Assembly: GCA_037951165.1 (NCBI GenBank)
Contig: JBBDHG010000054.1
Span: forward strand, 3,734,001 to 3,798,000
From: Lophius americanus
Taxonomy: Eukaryota > Chordata > Actinopteri > Lophiiformes > Lophiidae
Direction: 5' to 3'
Length of the DNA stretch: 64,000 bases
Shown here: piece after piece, positions 58,920-64,000 of the stretch
Position numbering within the stretch: position 1 is the first letter of the stretch
Layout: the number at the start of each line of letters is the position of its first letter
Notes under the pieces: generated by a model
Told to the model about the DNA's origin: nothing
Database searches by the model: none
The model's input: the letters and a program-made list of their open reading frames with translations, nothing else
Position numbers and translations under genes: made by a program

Positions 58920-58950
58920 AGCTGTGCAAATATGTGATATTTGCACAGCT
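58920..58950. repeat. Perfect 14-bp inverted repeat, 3-nt loop
   Basis: agctgtgcaaatat / atatttgcacagct with loop gtg; contains an octamer-like atttgca(c/t) core on each arm. Confidence 0.95.
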
Positions 58951-61641
58951 GAGCTATATCCCAAAGCAATAAGTCAACAGGTCTGTATCATGTTCTATGG
59001 GACTATGAACAGAACATTTTGCGTTAGGAGATTTTGGCCACACTTAGAAATAAATCCAGCATTCATTACCAATCCAATAAAAGCAGTTGTTGCTACAGTA
59101 ATGTGCGCTCAACATTTGTTTAACTGATCAGGGAATGACTATACTGTATAAATGAATTCTGTAAATGGGTCCTCACACTGAAAAACTATAAGGGAACAAG
59201 AAGGTAGCGTCTGATTTCTTCATTTTAATTGGGACTCGAGTTGTTTGACTATTAATCGGACCACACTGAATTAGCCTTGAGTGCTTGCAATGCTGAGCTC
59301 TGTCATTGTAAACAGGACATTCCTGCAAAAGAGAGCCTGATTATTTTTGAAACTCGCGTAAATAAATCAGGTTATGAGGCTTATGGCAACTTTTAAAGAC
59401 ATCGGGAGTAAATCAATTGTGGCATAGAAAGGAACTCATTGGACACAGAAGAGGAAAAACGACCAAACACTCTGACTGAGCACCAAAGATGGGGCTGCAG
59501 GCACAGATGGTGAACCTACTCTTCAGTGAGCAAAGGTTGATGATCAATTGCAGAGTGAATGAATACAATGCCAAGGAGAGGAAGACTAATTGCCACACAC
59601 ATATAAATAATTTGAGGTCATGAATCAATTGTGCTATCATCAAATCTTTATTATCATAGAGCATTAAGCATATTCTGTAATCTGAGAGATATGATAATAT
59701 CTATGTTCAGAAATAACAATCATGAAATAATCTGAATGCCACAGGTGGATAACAGTGAAGAGAAGAGTTTGAAGAAGAGTAGGTGGTAGTGATAGTATTC
59801 ACAAAGAAATAAATGATCATGTAAAAGGGTAATAGAAAATTGTAATTGTAATATAAGGACCTCAATAATAAATTAAATACATTCATAAATATATCAGAGG
59901 CCACCTCCCTCATTTATCGGAAATAATTAAGAAGTTTTAATTTAAGCCTCAGATATCTTCATCTGATACAAATCACATGCACAGAATGGGACAAAATTCA
60001 ACATGTAGCCCTGGAAACAGAAACAAATAGAAATGATTCCTAGTTCCTAGTTGGAAAAAGGAACCACGTCAGTATCATGTTGTTATGTGTAGAGAGTTCA
60101 GAGATAAATATATTTAAGGCGCTGTGAGGTTTGCTCCTGAAGCAAACACTGACAGCATGACATCCTCATTCTGAGAAGTTGGTTTTACATCATTTTGGCT
60201 TCCAAAGTAAATCATTGAGCTTATATTTATGCAAATTTTATTAAGTAGAATAAATTCTCACACGACTCATCTTAACAGACCATATAGAGGATGCAAAGTG
60301 AAAACAGTTCTACAAACTTATGGTATTTAATTATTTCTACAATCAACGTCACAAATCGGGCAATCAGGCTGTACCTAGTATTTTTACAGATCATACAACA
60401 GCACTGCAACAAACAAACACCCTAATCTGTGACGACGATGGAACACCGCAGCTCCTTTGTGTCATTTTGAATGGTGATCTGGGGATCTGTGAGAAAAGAA
60501 AGTGTATCATGTAACACAACATCTAGTCTCATGAGCACTATCTAAACAATGTCAAAAAATAGTCAGTCACCTTTTCTCTTAAATGCTTGTAGAGCTTTTC
60601 CTCTGCTTTGAGACTAAGAAGGACCCAGAACTCGCTTTGTCTCCCAAATCTGAAGAGAATGTCTTTTCTTCTTTGAGTTAGCTGCTAACTGCTAGTAGCT
60701 GCTGGTGGGTCATCCAGTAGTAGGCACACATAATATGTCAAAACGTCAAACTTAGTCTACCTTTCCACACCAGTGGTTATATGTCCTTATCTCCTGCCAT
60801 CCCAGACCCCCATTATGCCTCCTTTGAATTATTACAGAATAGCGGGATGGATAAAGATATTGACCAGACTGTAAGTGGGGCTAGTAATGATCAGTTGTCT
60901 GTTCCACTACACTATTCATACTATTCCAATAAATCAGAGGCTTTTTTTTATTGTTTTTTTATTGTTTTAAATAAAATGTCAACGTTTACAACTAGAGTTG
61001 CACGATTAATCTACTCGCAATCGACAAACGCAATGTCAGCCTTTGCAATTACATGACGACAAAAGGCTGTGAGTTAATGAAATAAATGTGTAAGAAGGTG
61101 ACTACCTGTTCTCTGTTTGTGTGCAGTCTGCTCATTGTCCACGCCCACAACAAAGCAGACTTAGTGGAGACTCTGACCCTGAGATGAAGGAAACTGAGTT
61201 TTCCGTTCCAGAAAGTGGAATACGTTAAGCTGTGAGTCAGTTACCGTGGTGACTTACGCTGTAAGCCTTGGGTTGTTCCCGACTCCTCTGTCTTGAGTCT
61301 GAAGCAGAGCTGTGAACGCGATGTGTCCGTCAATCACTCGTCAGATTAATAGATTGACAAGGAGAGAGGACTGAGAGACCCAGATAATCTTTGCTTTTAC
61401 TCAATGATTCGTCTGAGATACATTTTCCAGCCGTGGATCTCAATATCTCACACTGTGGATGTCCCTCACATCTGAGCTCTTTGCTCTACATTCTTTTTTT
61501 CAAATGGAAAAAACAGCAAATATTTGATATTAAAGCTACTGGAAAATGTGCCACTGACTGATATTATACAGACATTTTACAAAAAAAGTGAAGTATAAGT
61601 ATGAATCTACCATCCAACAAGTTTTAATCGTATCAGTGCTA

Positions 61642-61667
61642 CCCTGCCCTCATTCTTGAGGGCAGGG
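61642..61667. repeat. Perfect 11-bp inverted repeat, 4-nt loop
   Basis: ccctgccctca / tgagggcaggg with loop ttct, GC-rich in an AT-rich context. Confidence 0.95.
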
Positions 61668-61937
61668 CATCCCGAGGTGTTTATGCATACATTCTGATGT
61701 GAGCCAAATTAAGAAGCAAATGCAAGTATTTTGACCCCATAAACTTTAAGACTTGATTTTTGCTACCTTTTTAAATTTTTTGGAATGATCTCATTAGACT
61801 CTGAGTTTAGCACTAAACTGAGGTACCCATTGTTTAACCTCAACCTATTCTTCTAAATATCCCAAAGTGTTCTCAGATGAAATAACACATTTTTTTGAGT
61901 GTTATTTGTGAAATACTTAACGATTGTTCCGAGGTAT

Positions 61938-62028
61938 CAGTCTCTCTCTCTCCGCGCTCTCTCTCGCCTCTCCCCGCGCTCTCTCCCCGCGCTCTCTCCC
62001 CGCTCTCTCTCCCCGCGCTCTCTCCAAA
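61938..62028. repeat. GC/CT-rich minisatellite (ctctctccccgcg)n
   Basis: About six imperfect 13-15-bp units of ctctctccccgcg. The CpG-bearing units stand out from the AT-rich surroundings. Open frames across it on both strands are repeat artefacts. Confidence 0.85.
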
Positions 62029-62029
62029 T

Positions 62030-64000
62030 CTCCCAGATCCTGCTTGTTTGGCTGTTTTAGCATTTCCGTCAGCGCCACCAGCTCCTAGGGGCCAAATCTT
62101 GAACATGTCATCACTGCTCTCATGAAATCAAATGGAAGGAAACGAACTGTACCCACTCGAGTGGCTGATTGTGACGGTTGGTGAGTTGGTGGTGTGTGGA
62201 AACGGTGGGGTTAGTGGTGGGGGCGGGGTTGGGGAACTGCGGTGTAAAGGAGCAGTGCAGCCGACCGGTGTCTCGGCTCCATCTTTGGCTAGATTTGGGC
62301 TATGCTGGCTTGCTAAGTAAGTATTTGCACGCAAACTGGTGTTATTTGATCCACCTCACTGTCAAGCCCTTCCATAACTTTAAAAATTGAAGAGGAGGAG
62401 GTTCTCTCATGGCTTTCAGCTGGCAGTTTGATTCAGATTTTATTATCAGTGCATGCTTCTATAATAAGCAGGACCTGTCCTGTCTGATTAGGCACGCTCT
62501 GCGGCGCTCTCCGTCCCCCCGACTGGCTCCACCCCCACCCCACCCCATACGACTCCATACTTAGTGAGACGAGGAGGGCGAAGCTCCCAACATCCTCCAG
62601 CCTGTCGCTTTCTCTCTGTCTGCTCTGGTAGGGCACAGAGACTTAGCCCATTAAATGAACTGTTGCTTGATCACTGTTTATTGAATTGTCCTGGTATTAT
62701 TTGAACACTTATGTCATGACAAGGTGAATAATTTAAGATGACGTTACATAACATCTGTTAACTCTGCCTGATTTCATTTGTTGTTGTTTTTACTTTCAAC
62801 TGTAGATTTACACGGACAATGTTATTTTTCTTTTACAGGATTGTATAATTCAAATGAATTATATCGCCAAACTTCATCTTTAATTAAGGCCGTTGACGCC
62901 CAACTAACAGTCTGGTGCATATTTGTTAGTCTGAACATTCCTTTGCAGGGATAGACCCGTCCCTTAAGGAGTTTTAAACAAACATAAATGTCACAGACTC
63001 TAAGAAGTAAAATATCACATTTACTTTGCTTAATTTTGTCAACAGCTCTGTCAAATTTATCTTGAGTAAATTGGTAAAAATACAATTAAAATAATTATTA
63101 CTAAATACCTGTAGGCACCTGTTACCAAACCTGCTTAATTAAGTGGTATTCCATATATTATGTGGAATGAAATTAACAATTTTTTGTTCCATTTACTGAA
63201 AACAGTTATGCTGCATGTAGTAAACACAATTATATAACCCAAAAACTACTAAAGCAATGAAGCGCACTTGTTCTGTATAGTTACTTCAACTTAAAAAAGT
63301 CCAAACGAGTCCATCATCCGTGTTTCATTTCTAAGATTACATTAATGTCGAGCCCTAAAAGATGAAAAGATCAAAGATAGTAATTATTTGTCAAAAATCT
63401 CAAAATTAACTTTGTGATATTGACCATAAATGTGACATTTCAAAGCTGCTGCTCTTGTGTGCTAGAATTACATTTGATATCACTACATATAAGATGATTT
63501 GGTTTTAAAGAAAATGTAACGACGGTCTGGGTTTTGTTACAAGACACCATGAATGTTTTATTTATTTGCTTCTCGGGAGTCACTCTGACTCTAGAAGCCA
63601 TAGTTGTGGTCCGGAATCTGACCGGCGGTCAGGCGTAGGAAAAAGTTGGTTGAGAAACATTGTTTTTCCACCGAAGTGTTCAAGAAAGCAAATTATACCT
63701 ACATTTTCTCTAAAATATAAATATTCTAATTGTGTAAGTGTATGCTCCAAATCCAAGATCCAATGTATTATTATTAATATTATTATGCTATCTGTCTTCA
63801 TTGATCATGATTCATCATTAGATCTTTGATGAATCAATAAGAAAAATATAATTTCACTACTCTGTTAAAGTCAGAGGAGATTTTTGAAATATTTGAATAT
63901 GATGAACTTTCAATAAATTCCCAGAGTTTTCAAAGTGTTGATGTCTGTCTTTGTACTGTTTTCCACTACCACTGGAATGTCAATGTGTTTATTGTTGACA
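62030..64000. other. Gene-free right end of window
   Basis: 62168-62240 is G-rich (ggtggggttagtggtgggggcggggttgggg) and could form a G-quadruplex on the plus strand. 62500-62560 is CpG- and C-rich. The rest is AT-rich with no recognised exons. Confidence 0.4.

Larger units (their letters stand above)
58575..61930. other. Gene-free spacer
   Basis: Inverted repeats at 58920-58950 (14-bp arms) and 61642-61667 (11-bp arms). Open stretches at 60320-60514 and 60781-61056 are unsupported. No transposon protein recognised. Confidence 0.4.

Noticed and set aside
61873..62125. Open frames on both strands across the CT/CG minisatellite
   Set aside because: Repeat-driven low-complexity translations.

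Overview
The window is nuclear DNA from a ray-finned fish, most likely a percomorph teleost. It has intron-containing vertebrate genes with GT-AG junctions, AT-rich introns and spacers, and typical teleost repeat debris: LINEs with RTE-like, L2-like and I/jockey-like reverse transcriptase fragments, hAT and Tc1 remnants, SINE-like elements and many microsatellites. No bacterial features, CRISPR array or rRNA/tRNA gene was found.

Genes occupy roughly the first 29 kb. (1) 2370-7935, plus strand: the last four coding exons of znf654, a multi-C2H2 zinc-finger protein; the 5' end lies left of the window. (2) 19765-12096, minus strand: a complete 10-exon gene for a 492-residue glutaredoxin + DEP + DUF547 protein. 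Its exons were joined by reading splice sites and phases by hand, and all nine junctions keep the frame. It converges with znf654. (3) 25896-29088, plus strand: a complete 4-exon ortholog of human C3orf38 (303 aa), divergent from the glutaredoxin gene. ZNF654 and C3orf38 are also neighbours on human chromosome 3p11, so this is conserved microsynteny with the three-domain gene lying between them.

From 29.1 kb to 64 kb no convincing protein-coding exon was found. The interval holds transposon fossils (RTE-like LINE at 44.6-45.9 kb, hAT at 49.6-51.1 kb, hAT/BED fragments at 52.5-53.2 kb, L2-like LINE at 55.3-56.4 kb), several dispersed short repeat families present two or more times, microsatellites, a set of short perfect inverted repeats, and repeat-poor blocks that could be conserved regulatory DNA. 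A possible 5' exon or promoter lies at about 30.1-30.3 kb.

The three genes do not form an obvious pathway. The most interesting item is the Grx-DEP-DUF547 gene, which pairs a dithiol-type CPHC redox module with a membrane/signalling DEP module and a domain of unknown function. Also notable are a 23-bp minisatellite of about 30 copies in its intron 8, an alternative last exon of znf654, and a strong-context upstream ORF embedded in a YY1-like motif at the start of the C3orf38 ortholog.
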